A stretch of 64,000 bases of DNA, from assembly GCA_963662175.1 (NCBI GenBank), contig OY759224.1:25305489-25369488 (forward strand), in the 5' to 3' direction. This document shows, piece by piece, positions 37,101 through 48,930 of the stretch; position 1 is the stretch's first letter, and every line of letters starts with the position of its first letter. This DNA comes from Aradus depressus (lineage: Eukaryota > Arthropoda > Insecta > Hemiptera > Aradidae). A program made the position numbers and the translations under genes. The notes under the pieces were generated by a model. It was not told the origin of the DNA, made no database searches, and saw only the letters and a list, made by a program, of their open reading frames with translations.

Positions 37101-40100
37101 ATTTTTTTACTATACATTCTGATTCAGAAATCGAATATATCCGCGAATTACCAACGAATTAGTTTAATTAACGTAAATGTTAGTTTGTTACTGAAAATAT
37201 TTACCATATTTTGCTTAAAAATGTTTTCTTTTTCATTTAACATCTTGTCAAACTTCGTTCTGAAAAAATACCTCTTTTTCTAGAGTTTTTGAGTATCTCT
37301 ACCGATTTTAGTTCAATCAAAAAAAGGGTTTAAGTTCCCTAGTTCGGGACATCCTGCCGATAAAAATTAGTTTCCTAAGCATTGTTTTCGTTGATATATC
37401 ATTTTTAATTTATAAAGATCTAGTTTATGTAATCCTATTTGTGATTGAATATTCAGTTTGATATTCCATATTTACATTATTTGATTAAAATTAAGAATGA
37501 CAACCATTTCAAATATTTTTAGAGAAAATCTGTTGATTCTATATTATTTGCGACACCTTATATAAATATTACGTTGAATATTTTAAAACCTAATGTTTTT
37601 GTGTAGCTTGTTTGTTGATCCTACTTTTTTTTTTTTTGTTTAAGGGCGAAATTACCTATTCGGATTGGATATCCCTTCAGAAGGATTTGGCCGTCACAGT
37701 GGAACAGAATCAGTTACTCACTCGACAAGTGAAGTTACAGCACACTAAAATATCTGAACTGAAATCAGTATTTCAATCAAAACGTAAGTTAAAATTATCT
37801 TTGTTTATACTGAGCCAGAACTGGGCCCGGTCCTGCATTGGGCGGTACTTTCCTTATCGTCAACGTATACTATAGGTAGGCTGTGAGACAATACGCGACT
37901 GCGACTTATCAAATGGTCTGTAGTTTCCTGTTAACTCACGTTATGTACTATAACAGGGATGGCCAACCCAAATGATCTTGCGGGTACTTTGGAAATGCAT
38001 TATAATCCCGCGGGCCGCATATAAAATTATATATCCCCATATTAGATTTGGACCCACTACAAACGTTTTTTGGAGTGAAAATTTAAAATAGAATGAATTA
38101 TTATTATTCATACATATAAACATAGATAAGGTTAGGTTTTATGACTCATGCCCGGGCTTTAACTACGAGGTCATATCGCCTACTACCAGAGCGCTCTTTG
38201 GTCACTCTGGTGGACATGAGCCCGACTCTACTGTGGGAGTCCTAAATTTTGCCTACCCTAAATTTTTGTTCATCTAAGGTCTTTAACGAGTACCTGACAT
38301 CGTGCAGGCTCGGGACCATCGCTTAACGTCCCATCCGAAGGACGGCGTGCTTAAGTTTATTTTACCTCTCAGATAAAATAAACTAAGGGCCTCGGTCGGG
38401 TTACGAACCCACGTTCTTGAGCTCAGAAGTCAAGCACGCATACCACTGAGCTACCGGCTCCCTCTAAACATAGATAATATAATAATGAATTGATAATAAT
38501 ATTTAATTTATTTAATTAATGAGCTATTTGTTTCTCAACTCTTTCACTTAGCTTTTGCAAGTCAATCTCAATCCGTGTATTTGCACATGTTTTGTGCAAA
38601 AACATATTTTGTAAAATTGTGATGAATCTCGCGGACCGTAAAATTATTCAAGGCCGTGGGTTGACCACTCGTGTACTATAAGTTCCTCAATCTTTGTAAC
38701 TCTGCTAAGGCTGATATCTGATGGGGACAATTTGTTCCTTTTTAATGATTTATTTTTGTGTCGGTTTTTTTATTTTATTTTAAATTAAATATTTTTTGGT
38801 TCTTTGTATAATAAATACGGATTTGTATATGTTATAGTGAACGAAGTTAGTATTGAGCGTGACGATGCTCTGGACAGAGTGAACCATCTGAAGACTGATA
38901 CCTCTGTACTGAAGGGACGTTTGACCTCTCTCCAGGAAGAGTTCTCCAGAACCAAAGAAGAGGCCAACTCCAGGATACCACAAAGTGTTCATACTGCCTA
39001 CCTTGCCGAGTGTAAACGGTAAGAGCACACTTCTTCATAGTCCATTAAAACTTAATTTGTTAATTGTGAATTATTACTTCAATTGCAATGAAAACAAAAG
39101 TAATTGTATTCTGGGAAAGAAGAATAAATTCATGAAAAGTCAATAAGAAAAGGAACAGTAAAATAAGGATATACCCCACAAAGTAAGAACAAAACATATA
39201 TAAACGTTAAACAAGTTCTTTGCTTTTGTTCGAATACATTATTTGCGTTTTATGTATATATATATGTGGTGGGCTGGTGTTTTACACCTAGGGACCTAAG
39301 CATCCAGTGCTCTTATCCCTTCCCTGGAAGCGCTGGGCTTCCCCCTTATTTGATTACCTGTACATTCATACTATCTAAACCAAGTCCTTCATGAAGTGCT
39401 CAGTCTCCCAGTTTCCTTAATGAACCTGAGAATGCTCTCATAGTCCAATCTTTTGAAGTCCTCCTCTGTGATTACATCTCCACCAAAGATGCGGAGTCTC
39501 CATATCCCGAGCAGATGCCCAGTCGTCTTCCTCCCCACATCTATCGCAGGTAGGACTGTCCTTGACTCCTACAGTGTGTAGGTGTCTATTGAACGGACCA
39601 TGTCCTGTGAAAACTCCAGTCAGTTGCCTAAGCTCGTTCCTTTTGAGGTTCAAGATCCCATCCTTCGAAACCTTGGACTCCCCTCCCAGGAACATCTTCG
39701 ACTGCCTGCTCGTGGTCATTTCTCTCCATGTACGCTCCAAAAGATCCTTTAATCCTGGTTCGGTATGCCTCCCGAGATATTCCTAGTACTGGCTCTGGCC
39801 CCATAAAGGGCTTACTTGAACCTTCTTTGGCTAGTCGATGTGCTTCTTCGTTTTTCTGTCGATATAGTGGAAATACTAATAAATAAAATTAAAAAGATGA
39901 TATATAGCACATTTTTATTGAACACTTATATTGTCTAATTCCACAAACATATACATAAATGTGTACCGGTTTCGGCGTACGCCATCGTTAGCACAAGGTT
40001 CAACAATAATGGAGGTATGAGCTAGGCACACATATTTATATTAACTTAGTACCTGGGGTAGGAGGGATCCTCCTTCCTAGGGGGTGGAAATTCCTATTCT

Positions 40101-43100
40101 AACGGTATTGACCAACTCTGTGATATTTGAAAACGAGACAATAACAAGAAACCAACATATTATAAAGTATGAAATTATACAAAGTTCTATGAAATCAATA
40201 TAACATAACATGAATGTGCAGTATATAGTTACTCATGTCTGCGTAGAAGTTAGTTAAAAACATTGTTGTCAATATTAACATAGATCAAATATTCTTCTAC
40301 TCAGACATATAGTAACTATATGAAAACTGACATTATTGCAGAGATATTGTGAAATAATTCAAATGAACTTGAAAGAAATAAAACTTGTTTATTTATGATA
40401 TTGTCTAATTTCACTAACTATATATACATGGGAGTACTTTCGGTATTTCTACCATCCTCAGTCAAAAGCATAAGAGATAAGACTTATAAGAGATAGGTCT
40501 TATCTCTTATGCTTTTGGCTGAGGATGGTAGAAATACCGAAAGTACTCCCATGTAAATATAGTTTGTGAAATTAGACAATATCATAAATAAACAAGTTTT
40601 ATTTCTTTCAAGTTCATAGTAACTATATACTGCACATTCATGTTATGTCATATTGATTTCATAGAACTTTTTATAATTTTATATTTTATAATATTTTGGT
40701 TTCTTGTTATTTTCTGGCACACAGTTGGTCAATACCGTTAGAATAGGGATTTCCAACACCTAGGGAATCTTAAGCTAATATAAATTTGCCTGCCTAGTTC
40801 ATATTTTCATTTCTGTTGAACATTGTGTTGACGAAGTCGTAAGCCGAAACCTGTACACATTTATGTATATGTTTGCGGAATTAGACAATATGTGTTCAAT
40901 AAAAAAGTGCTTTATCATCTTTTTAATTTTATTTCTTTGCTTTTGTTAGTTTTTTTTTTCGCAAGAATTATTCAGACTTCCCCACATTATTGTATCGCAT
41001 AATATAAAAAATGTTTTAGACTTTTGGATGAGCTTAAAGCCCGACACACAGAAGAAAAAGACATGTTGATCCGACGGTTAGAGCTGGCCGAAATGAACAG
41101 ACCTAACTTGGAAAGGGATTTAGCCTCTGTACTTAGCGAAAAAGATGTTTTGGCGAACAAAGTTGCTGCACTTTCCCGAGAACTTAGGTATTACTTAACT
41201 ATTTTTAGATATGTACGTATAATATAAAAACATATTACATATTGTACATTGACTATAATAATTATAATATACAATTTATTCAATTGTTGTAAGGAGATTT
41301 TGAATTCACAATAATATTATTCTTTAATTTATTATTTTGGTTTCTCAACATACAACAGACGTTTCTGGAAGTACGTACTCCCTTCATCAGTAGCTGTAAC
41401 CACCATTATAATATTCGCCATTACTCTAATATAAAAATAACATTTCGGATATTTTAAAATTTCTTTTACATTGTTGGTTCATAATTTTATTAGCCCAGAC
41501 TGTGAAGATTTATATTTATATAAAAAAAATATATAAATGTTCATAGGTTAGTTAGTTATTATGACATGCCCGGGCTTTAACCACGAGGTTATATCGCCTT
41601 CTACCAGAGTGCTCTTTCGTCACTGTGGTGGACATGAGACTATTATGAGAGTCCTAAATTTTGCCTACTCTAAATTTTCATTTGCCTAGGGTAGGGGTCT
41701 TTAACGAGTACTTGACATATCGCAGGCTCAGGACCACCACTTAACGGAACGGCGTGCTCAATTTTTACGCTACTTCAGAGCGACCTGCAGTTAGCAATTT
41801 TGTAATTAAATTTTAAAAGTATTTGTAATGTTATTTTTTATATTAATGATGAACATTATAATGATGGTTACTGATTGATTGTGAAAACATTTTTAAATAT
41901 TGATAATGAGAGAGATGCCCGAAACGTCTATGATCTAAAATCTTGTGAAACCAAACAAATAAACGGGCGAAAAAGCTACCAAAAATGTATTATAATTTTT
42001 TTTTTTTTTGTAGATTTTTTCTTGTTTGTTTCAACAATTTTATTTACTATCTGTACAATATATTAGGCACAATAGGCAACGTTTATGATTATAAGAACAA
42101 ATAAGTCAGCCAGAGCTGACACTCCCTAGATAGTTTTATTGTCACATCACTGAAGGAGATCCCGAGGTCACCTTCTCTTTAGACGACGACGAGGGTTATT
42201 TGGATGTGCATGGGAGGGTAGGACTTGTGCAGAGGGGTTGGGATGGGTTGAAAGTTTATCATGAAAAGTTGAAAATCGGGATTGGATTAGTTCTTGGACA
42301 GTGAATATATTGAGATCAGTGTGGTTAGTGATATAGAAAGGAGCGTTAATAATTCCACGGAGGACTTTGGATTGGAATGTTTGGATGAGTTTTTTGGATT
42401 TTTTGCTGTAATGTAATGTATGTATAATTTTGTAAATTATTAGTTTGTTGTTAGTGGAAAGTTTAGACTTTGGTCCAATTAGTCTGTAAAGTCGATTTAG
42501 ATTTAACATGGATTTTATAATTTATTTAGAACTTCAGAAGCCAAATTGAGTGAGTCGGAGGAAAAGCGTCACAAAATGGACAAACTGAAGGAGAGTTTGA
42601 AGGATCGAGTTGGGGCCCTCTCTGTATTTTCCAAAGATCTGATGAAGGAACACGAACTGACGATCCGACAACTGTCTGGAGGAGCTCGACTGAGTCTGGA
42701 TCTCGGCGCCAGACTGGAGGAAATCAAACATCAAGTCAAGGTAGATCTTGGGTAGTAAAGGAGAAGTTATATAATGTGTGTGTCTGTGAACATGATAACT
42801 CCAGATAGAATGAATGTATCGACAGAACGTTTTATATAAGTATCCAGAACCCGCAACAACATCTACTGATATTCAGCCAAACCGGTCGAAGGGAGGAGAA
42901 AATATAATGAAAAAATAATGTTTTTTAAAAATATTGTCGTATTTCACAAAATATATATAATATGGGAGTACTTTCGGTATTGCTACCATCATCAGCCACG
43001 ACTTAACAAATACTAAATGGAAGTTCAACCAGTTTACAATCCAAACTGTACCCTTTCTTCAGCCCCACGGGGTTTTTCCTGCTGATTAAAATACAAATAT

Positions 43101-44936
43101 ATATGCATATATGAAATAAATTGATCAGATTTGGATTGTAAACTGGTTGAACTTCCATTTAGTGTTTGTTAAGCCGTGGCTGAAGATGGTAGCAATACCG
43201 AAAGTACTCATATACATTTCATATATCTTGTGTAATAGAAAATATTTTTAAAAAACATTGGTTTTTTAAAATATTTTTAAATAGACAAATCGGTAGAATT
43301 CCTTCTGACTTCTGGCGTTGTGGGAGAGTTTTTTTCATGAGTTTGATCACTTCAGTTATTTTTTACTTTTATTTTATTTTTTAGTTATTCATGTATTAAT
43401 TATTATTATTTATGGGAAACAAAAACTCTAATAACTACCGATATAATGAATGTATCGGCACGAAATTTCATATTTTAATACTCCAATAAGGGCGACACTA
43501 TTAGTTTTTCTTGAAATTGGCCGAAGGGTGGGGGGGAGGGCTAGAATCGAACTGAATTACGATATCATATAAATTTCTCTTTAAAAATGTAACACAGTAA
43601 GTAGTTATTGTGACTCTTTCGTCATTTTGCTCACGCAGGTTTATTCACCTAGGTTAGGGGTCTTTAACGAGTACCTGACGTCGCACAGGCTCGGGACCAT
43701 CGCTTTTACGTCCCATCAGAATTTTTATCCCCTGATAAGAAACCTAAGGGTCTTCAGTTTTGAACCCGCGATCTTGAGCTCAGAATTTATTATGGTTTTT
43801 CATAGTTACCTCTAAAATGTAATATGGTAATCTCCAAAGAGAAAATTATCATTTTCCTTAGCGATATTCTGTGTTAAGTAGTATAACAATCATCTAAATA
43901 ATATTCATTAATCTTGCCAATAATTGCTTTTTTTTTAGAAAGTAGAAATGGACACTTTAGAGCAAATAAATTTACTCGATGAAAATATCACAAGTCAAGC
44001 AGCTCGAGTGGACCGTTTAAAAAGCTCACATAGTCTCGAAGTACTAAAGTTGCAAGAAGCTTTGCAAGTCAAGGAACAAGAACTGATGGAACTTCGCAAC
44101 GAAGTCAAGTAAGTTGTCTTTTTTATTATTCCGAGGTTTCCTAAGAATAAATAAAACAACTAGAGTAAAGAACAGGAAACAATGAAATATAGTATCAGTA
44201 CAAAGAAGTAAATAGATAGATAAATAAAATTATTGCTATATTGGAGAAAAACTGTACAATTAAAAATATAGGTAAACCAAAGAAAAAACATAAAATTAAC
44301 AGCTTCATTATGATAAAAAAAAATAAAATAAAAGTATCTATATAAATAAAAGAGAATAAGTAAAAAATAAAATCTATATAACTAAGAAAAAAGTAAAATT
44401 GATAAATAATATAAATCGACCGAGCATATAATACTATGATGGTTGATTATAAAAGAGAAGGAAGGATGCCCAGACAAGGTTTGAAATAAAATTAATTTTA
44501 GACAGTAGGGAATAAAAAGTGGAGAAAGAAGAAAAATAAAAATAGTCAAAATAAAATAAGATAAGAAATAAATAAATGCATGATAAAAATATATAAATGT
44601 GTAAAATTAACAAAAAATGAATAATATTGATTATGATCGAATATTTTACGAAATATATTAAAAGAAATATAATAAAAATAGAGAATAACAAAAAGAAAAA
44701 AGAGAGAAAAGTTGGATAACAAAAAATTCCGTTGAAGTTTATTTTACATCCCTGTTAAAATAAACTAAGGTCCTTGACCGGGTTTCGAACCCGCTATATT
44801 GAGCTCAGTAAGTAAGCACGCATACCACTGAGCTACCGGCGCCCATGCATGAGTTGTTAATATTGTAAGCAAAAAGAACTTGACACATATCTAAATGTTA
44901 TTTATTTTTGTTTCCAGACAGAAGAACAAAAATTAA
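34199..44936 (+). CDS. CEP89: CEP89 (CCDC123) centrosomal coiled-coil protein homologue
   Basis: CEP89 is a centriolar distal-appendage coiled-coil protein with roles in ciliogenesis and, in flies, mitochondrial function. Exons are 34199-34288, 34386-34548, 34809-34968, 36252-36361, 36479-36678, 37645-37783, 38838-39018, 41020-41187, 42530-42740, 43939-44108 and 44918-44936. Every join keeps phase, giving 536 codons and a TAA at 44934-44936. Family hallmarks in order are RLELERYQ-like KLNLELERYQDKV, TIFAPLLLSYEESLSEKNDL, KELVKENEELRQKI, ITYSDWISLQKDLAVTVEQN, VHTAYLAECKRLLDELK and RDLASVLSEKDVL. These match the CEP89 middle and C-terminal coiled coils. The first exon is the least certain: reading through its 97-bp intron meets a stop, and the AAA|GTAGGA donor restores phase. 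The protein is shorter than vertebrate CEP89 (about 780 residues). Several introns hold nested transposons. Confidence 0.88.
37954..38673. mobile_element. hAT-type MITE in CEP89 intron, carrying a SINE
   Basis: The left end CAGGGATGGCCAACCC and the right end GGGTTGACCACTCGTG are imperfect inverted repeats. They are flanked by the 8-bp duplication TACTATAA (37946-37953, 38674-38681). Removing the SINE at 38130-38464 leaves a non-coding element of about 370 bp. Confidence 0.82.
38130..38464 (-). repeat. SINE family A, full copy with TSD
   Basis: This complete minus-strand copy with an AACCT-type tail is flanked by TAAACATAGATAA (38117-38129, 38465-38477). It sits within the hAT MITE, so it is younger than it. 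Confidence 0.93.
39270..39856 (-). pseudogene. RNase H-type LINE tail inserted in a PLE terminal repeat
   Basis: The minus-strand frame 39740-39438 contains RNELRQLTGVFTGHGPFNRH and TVGVKDSPTCDRCGEEDD, the typical region after RNase H in non-LTR retrotransposons. A second frame upstream reads AHRLAKEG and SREAYRTRIK, the RNase H end, joined by a frameshift near 39730. The 3' part GGTGTAAAACACC also occurs at about 47110-47165. The fragment splits PLE terminal sequence (CGAATACATT... before, GTCGATATAGTGG after). Confidence 0.7.
39960..39995 (-). ncRNA. Hammerhead-like motif, outer foldback left arm
   Basis: UGUG, core CUAACGA (G5 changed), extra U, GGC-GUAC-GCC hairpin, GAAA into self-complementary ACCGGU, A, then CACA (stem I four of four). 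Confidence 0.5.
40428..40465 (-). ncRNA. Hammerhead-like motif, inner foldback left arm
   Basis: Core CUGAGGA, extra U, GGUA-GAAA-UACC, GAAA into AGUACU, C, CCAU. The 5' stem I strand reads UUGA, so pairing is weakened. Confidence 0.5.
40515..40552 (+). ncRNA. Hammerhead-like motif, inner foldback right arm
   Basis: This is the same motif as at 18697-18734, with UUGG facing CCAU for stem I. Confidence 0.55.
40824..40859 (+). ncRNA. Hammerhead-like motif, outer foldback right arm
   Basis: UGUG, core UUGACGA, extra A, GUC-GUAA-GCC imperfect hairpin, GAAA, ACCUGU (one change from palindromic ACCGGU), A, CACA. Stem I is again four of four pairs. Confidence 0.5.
41356..41395 (-). ncRNA. Hammerhead-like motif, second PLE family, copy 2
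   Basis: Core CUGAUGA, extra A, extended hairpin GGGAGUACGUACUUCC, GAAA with ACGU, C. The downstream 140 bp matches that after 33692. Confidence 0.48.
41546..41765 (-). repeat. SINE family A, 5'-truncated copy
   Basis: It contains GCCCGGGCTTTAACCACGAGG through GGAACGGCGTGCTCAA. The tRNA-like head is missing. It lies in a CEP89 intron. Confidence 0.72.
42116..42509 (-). pseudogene. Jockey-type LINE reverse transcriptase C-terminus
   Basis: The frame 42509-42168 reads NRLYRLIGPKSKLSTNNKL, then LIQTFQSKVLRGIINAPFYI and NHTDLNIFTVQELI. This matches the end of Jockey-clade ORF2. It is 5'-truncated, lies antisense within the CEP89 intron and ends just before exon 42530. Confidence 0.8.
42962..42999 (-). 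ncRNA. Hammerhead-like motif with canonical CUGAUGA
   Basis: GUGG, core CUGAUGA, extra U, GGUA-GCAA-UACC hairpin, GAAA into AGUACU, C, CCAU (four stem I pairs, one G-U). This is the best preserved copy of this family in the window. Confidence 0.62.
43176..43213 (+). ncRNA. Hammerhead-like motif, right arm
   Basis: GUGG, core CUGAAGA, extra U, same stem II, GAAA, AGUACU. The 3' stem I strand is damaged (CC lost). Confidence 0.45.
43592..43786 (-). repeat. SINE family A, diverged copy
   Basis: TACCTGACGTCGCACAGGC, GGACCATCGC and GAACCCGCGATCTTGAGCTC match the SINE body and box B region. There are internal deletions. Confidence 0.65.
44737..44844 (-). repeat. SINE family A, tRNA-like head only
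   Basis: GGCGCCGGTAGCTCAGTGGT (from 44844) and GGGTTTCGAACCCGGTC are intact. The rest of the body is missing. It lies in the last CEP89 intron, 73 bp before the terminal exon. Confidence 0.75.
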
Positions 44937-45553
44937 AATGACTACTGATGGAAAATTGTCACAAAGAGAAGAGATTGCACTTGAAAAAGAACCATACAAT
45001 CAAAACAAAATTGTTATTAATTTTTTGTTATTGTTTTTCATTTTTTATAGACTATTCAATTTATTTAAGTAGAGTTTATTTAATATAGTTGATTTTTAGT
45101 TGAAGCGTTGTTGATCCCTTCCTCTTTATTATATGAGCCGGTGAGGATGAGAGTGGTGTAAGTCAAAAAATTTCGAAATTGGGTTTATACACAATTTTTG
45201 CTCTTTTATCACTACTCTAATAATTAACATTGTGAATTCAGTTAAAAGTTTTACCTATCGCCAGCAAAAACACAATATCATTATCAATTTTAACAAAACC
45301 AGATTCCTGTTGAGAATGAAAGTGGTGTAAGTCAATAGGTATTAAAAATAAATGTTTCTTTACATTATTGGTATTATACTCTTATCTATTTATTGCAGGT
45401 AAATACATTCATTTCTGATTCAGTTATAATCTTCCTCTAATAAAGTCAAGACGTTGATTAAGAAACATTAAATTACAATTTTTATAAATGATAAACAAAA
45501 AAGGTTTGCGATAATCAAAATAACACTTTTGCTGTTACCAGTGGTATAGCATT

Positions 45554-45960
45554 ATGGAATCAGCTAGGCGACAGAAGAAGTTCACTGAACGTGAAATGAA
45601 TTGCGATGAGTTTTCTTCTACTGCTTCATTGGAAAAAAAATTTACCAGAAGGAAATATGACCAAGAAAATTGTAAAGTAAACTGGTTGAAAATGCAGTGG
45701 ATACGTTATGAAAAAATGCCGACCATATCAAATTCTTTACAAAGAATCATTAGACGAATCTGCGAATTTTCAGATTTTAAATTTGAAACCGGCGAAAGTG
45801 GGCGAGCCACGCAATTACATAAAATACAAAGAGTGTTATATACTTAAGAATGTAAGATTGGTTGGAGATTTAAAAAAAGGGATATGATTGATCTGCTTCT
45901 ATATATTCCACCAATATACCATAGTTTTTTCCAAAACCTTGTCACGACTACTAATGTAGC
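45554..45960 (+). pseudogene. Decayed ORF, probably transposon-borne
   Basis: A 97-codon frame begins MESARRQKKFTE and contains VNWLKMQWIRYEKMP. The frame then stops, but the reading continues with one shift as KKRDMIDLLLYIPPIYHSFF. The composition and codon pattern look coding rather than random. I think the family is an uncharacterised transposon-associated protein but cannot name it. Short repeats with GAGTGGTGTAAGTCAA precede it at about 45150 and 45320. Confidence 0.4.
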
Positions 45961-46379
45961 TGGAGAGGATATTGGACCCTTAATCTATTACGAAGAACAA
46001 AAAGACTCAAACACAAAATTTTTTATGAGGATTTAGAAGCCCCTATTTAAGTCAACTATTTATTATAAGGTGGAGCGAAAATTCAATAGATTAATTATTT
46101 CTGGAAAAGTACATTGCCGGAGATTTACTGACTTTTTTTTTATCTGCTAACAGTTGAGATGAAGTATGTATGTGTGGGGGTGGGCGAGGGTTAATACCAT
46201 TTGTTTGGAGATGGAGTTTATGTCGATATATATGGGTTTCTCCCCAGAACGTCTATGGATTCATTCTTATAACAAGATATGCGGTTCAATATTTCGAAGC
46301 AGGCGCACCCCCTGTCTTATCCCGTCATTCAAACTTCCCTTCTCTATGAAAATTGATCTCCATTAACTTTATTATTAAT

Positions 46380-47100
46380 GGACTTTCTTTGATAATGATA
46401 TTTAATTGCTTCTAAGTTGAGAAACGCGGACATATTGTGGATATTTAATTGTACAATTAGTGTTTTGACAGAGCAAAAAGAAAGGAAGGGATGTATTTCG
46501 TTTAATTAAGACATCTCAATAATAAATCTATGGTCACAGGGAATAAGTTGTTAAGTCTTAAAATGGTCAAAATGAGTTAAGTGCACTGTTCTGATCTCCC
46601 AAGCCATATGCGCACTGTGAAAAAGTTGGGAGCTCAGGACTCTAATACTTTCGGAATTATAAAGATGTGGGTTTCTTGGTGTCTCGTAAAATTGTGTATG
46701 TTCTCGGTTAAATCAACTTAATCTACATCTTTGAGGAATCATTTACGAGATAACTGCATTTAACCATTTATTCATTTCGGCAGACTATTCAAGTGAAGAG
46801 GGTGTTTTCGGTTAAATCAACTTTAGAGAGGCATCATTCATGAGTATTTCAAAAAGTATGGTCAATAATTAGGTAAGTGTTGGGGAATGATTAGGTAACT
46901 AAGGGAAAATCCAAGAAAGGATTGAAAATATTCATTTTCATTTACTCCTATAGATTTAGGAGGTATATGATTAATAAAGATGCAAACATAATTTATCTAT
47001 TCCAAAAACTGGATTTACACGATTAATGCGAAAGTAAAAAAATGCCCTGAAAAGTTACAAATTTAGACTTACCAATTTATTCCCTGTGACCACAGATATA
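46380..47100. other. Unannotated stretch
   Basis: No gene or repeat ends were recognised. Two approximate copies of GGTTAAATCAACTT are present (46705 and 46810). Confidence 0.4.
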
Positions 47101-47165
47101 TATTTTTGGTAGGTGTACACCTAGGGACCTAAGCATCTAATGCTCTTATACCTTTCCTGTTAGCT

Positions 47166-47416
47166 CAACTGTGGGGGTCCTAAATTTTGCCAACTCAGGT
47201 TTAGTTACGTATGGTATATTAAGGTATGTGCATAAGGTACTTATAACGAGTACATGACATCGAACAGGCTCGTGACAGGATAGCTTAACGTCCCATCCGA
47301 AAAGAAAGGCGTATTCAATTTTTTTTAGATAAAATAAACTAAAGGCCCCAAACGGGTTTCGAACCCGCGATCTTGAGCTCAATAGCAAGTACGCATACCA
47401 CTGAGTTACCGGCGAC
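47166..47416 (-). repeat. SINE family A copy
   Basis: It has GGTCGCCGGTAACTCAGTGGT at the head (47418 downward) and a good box B GGGTTCGAAACCC. The tail side abuts a fragment of the LINE end also seen at 39270. A 149-codon frame through it (47595-47146) is not a gene. Confidence 0.8.
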
Positions 47417-47616
47417 CTCTCGGACAATAATACTGTTATGATGTTTGCGTTTCGATCTCGACGCTTAAACGAGAAAAAAACCCTCCCATTATTGACTAAG
47501 AGATGAAGTAAAATGGGTAATTTTGCAATATTTACCGTTTCAAGGGCTTCCAATTTTTTTTTTTGGTGTGTTAAATACCTAAACACATGCTTCAAATATG
47601 ATTTATATTCAATTGA

Positions 47617-47653
<37 letters not shown>

Positions 47654-47828
47654 AAACCTAATGGGGAGGGTTAGAACTCTCTTGTCATTGGCACAAACCG
47701 AGTTTTCTAAATGAGAAAAACACTAATAATGATATATTTTCCTAGAAATTTGAGGTCTGCAGACAACGAAAAGTTAATGGTGAACAAGCTGCCGCCAAAA
47801 AATAAAGAAGTAATTTTATAGTATTTAA

Positions 47829-48505
47829 TAGGGATGGGCGATAGTCGATAGTTTGCAACTCGATAATTCAGTAAGTTGCCGCTTTTCATGCAAAATACTT
47901 TCCAATTCCAATATTATAATATGATTATTTTATATTTATTTTTCATCTACCTAATTTAAATTATTCTATGTTATGGAGGATGAAAGGGGAATACAAATAT
48001 CAATCGAATAAGTAATTTTTCTTTTAAATCGAACTTTTATTTTATGGAAATAACATTTTATGTAGAAAATAATCAAAGCTTTGCACAAAGTACATTTAGC
48101 ATTTTTCCCAGCATCCTGTTTGACAAAAGAACTAACACACGTCTGATTTTGGCGGCGTACTGAAATAAACACGCTATGCTTCACATTTCCAAGTTGTGTG
48201 TCCAACACACTAACTCGAACTCGAACACTAGAATAGAAAGTTAAATAGAAAAGAAATTGTAAAGAAGAAAAATAATAAGGGGAAAGAGTTTCTTGGAAGA
48301 AGGTCCGAGATAAAATCATAATAGAGGTATCTTTCTGGTTTAGTCCTCTATACTAGGAATTGGATTGGTTTCGTGTTCACAAGTGGCGAGCGTTCATTCA
48401 AAATATTCAAATGTTTCCAGGAAAACAATCTGTTTCCAATCAAAGTTGATTAACTTGAGTTGAAAAGTTACGCAACTTTTTTAAAACGACTATCGCCCAT
48501 GCCTA
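47829..48505. mobile_element. Non-autonomous hAT element with TSD
   Basis: The left end TAGGGATGGGCGATAGTCG and the inverted right end CGACTATCGCCCATGCCTA differ at one position over the outer 19 bp. They are flanked by GTATTTAA at 47821-47828 and 48506-48513. The 117-codon minus frame inside (48319-47966) shows no domain. Confidence 0.85.
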
Positions 48506-48642
48506 GTATTTAAGAAGCACACTTTTTATTGCAATAAAAAATATTACAGAGGCTACCTTACACGGTCAATATTATTGAAGCAATATTATTGACGCAATAT
48601 ATGTTAAAAAAACAGTAGCCCTCATACGACTCAATAATATTG

Positions 48643-48930
48643 AGGTTTAGGTTTTATGACTCATGCCCGGGCTTTAACAACGAGGTCATATCGCCTACTA
48701 CCAGAGCGCTCTTTCGTCACTCTGGTGGACATGAGCCCGACTGTACTGTGGGAGTCCTAAATTTTGCCTACCCTAAATTTTTATTAATCTAGGGTAGGGG
48801 TCTTTAACGAGTACCTGATATCGTACAGGCTCGGGATCATCGCTTAACGTCCCATCCGAAGCATGGATGCTCAAGGTTTTTTCATCCCCTAGATAATAAT
48901 GGGCCTCAGCCAGGTTTCGAATCTGTGATT
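48643..48930 (-). repeat. SINE family A, 5'-truncated
   Basis: It runs from the AACCT-like tail through the body to the box B region (GTTTCGAATCTGTG) and lacks box A. Confidence 0.8.

Larger units (their letters stand above)
40321..40615. mobile_element. Inner PLE foldback with TSD
   Basis: This is a shorter relative of the 17951-18803 element, with the same leader TGAAAACTGACATTATTGCA. Near-identical arms of about 120 bp meet at a small centre near 40490. It is flanked by ATAGTAACTATA (40309-40320, 40616-40627). Confidence 0.85.
39886..40930. mobile_element. Large PLE foldback with a second foldback nested in it
   Basis: Outer arms (about 39886-40237 and 40620-40930) are inverted copies: AAAAAGATGATATATAGCAC on the left faces GTGCTTTATCATCTTTTTAA on the right. 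The arms differ by many substitutions and indels. Each arm carries a hammerhead-like motif. The inner element at 40321-40615 inserted into this palindrome. Confidence 0.75.
42905..43265. mobile_element. PLE-type foldback in CEP89 intron
   Basis: Arms of about 130 bp enclose a 90-bp centre. Shared inverted words include AAATGGAAGTTCAACCAGTT and its complement. A hammerhead-like motif sits in each arm. Confidence 0.75.

Noticed and set aside
47146..47595. 149-codon minus frame
   Set aside because: Reads through a SINE copy and a LINE tail fragment.
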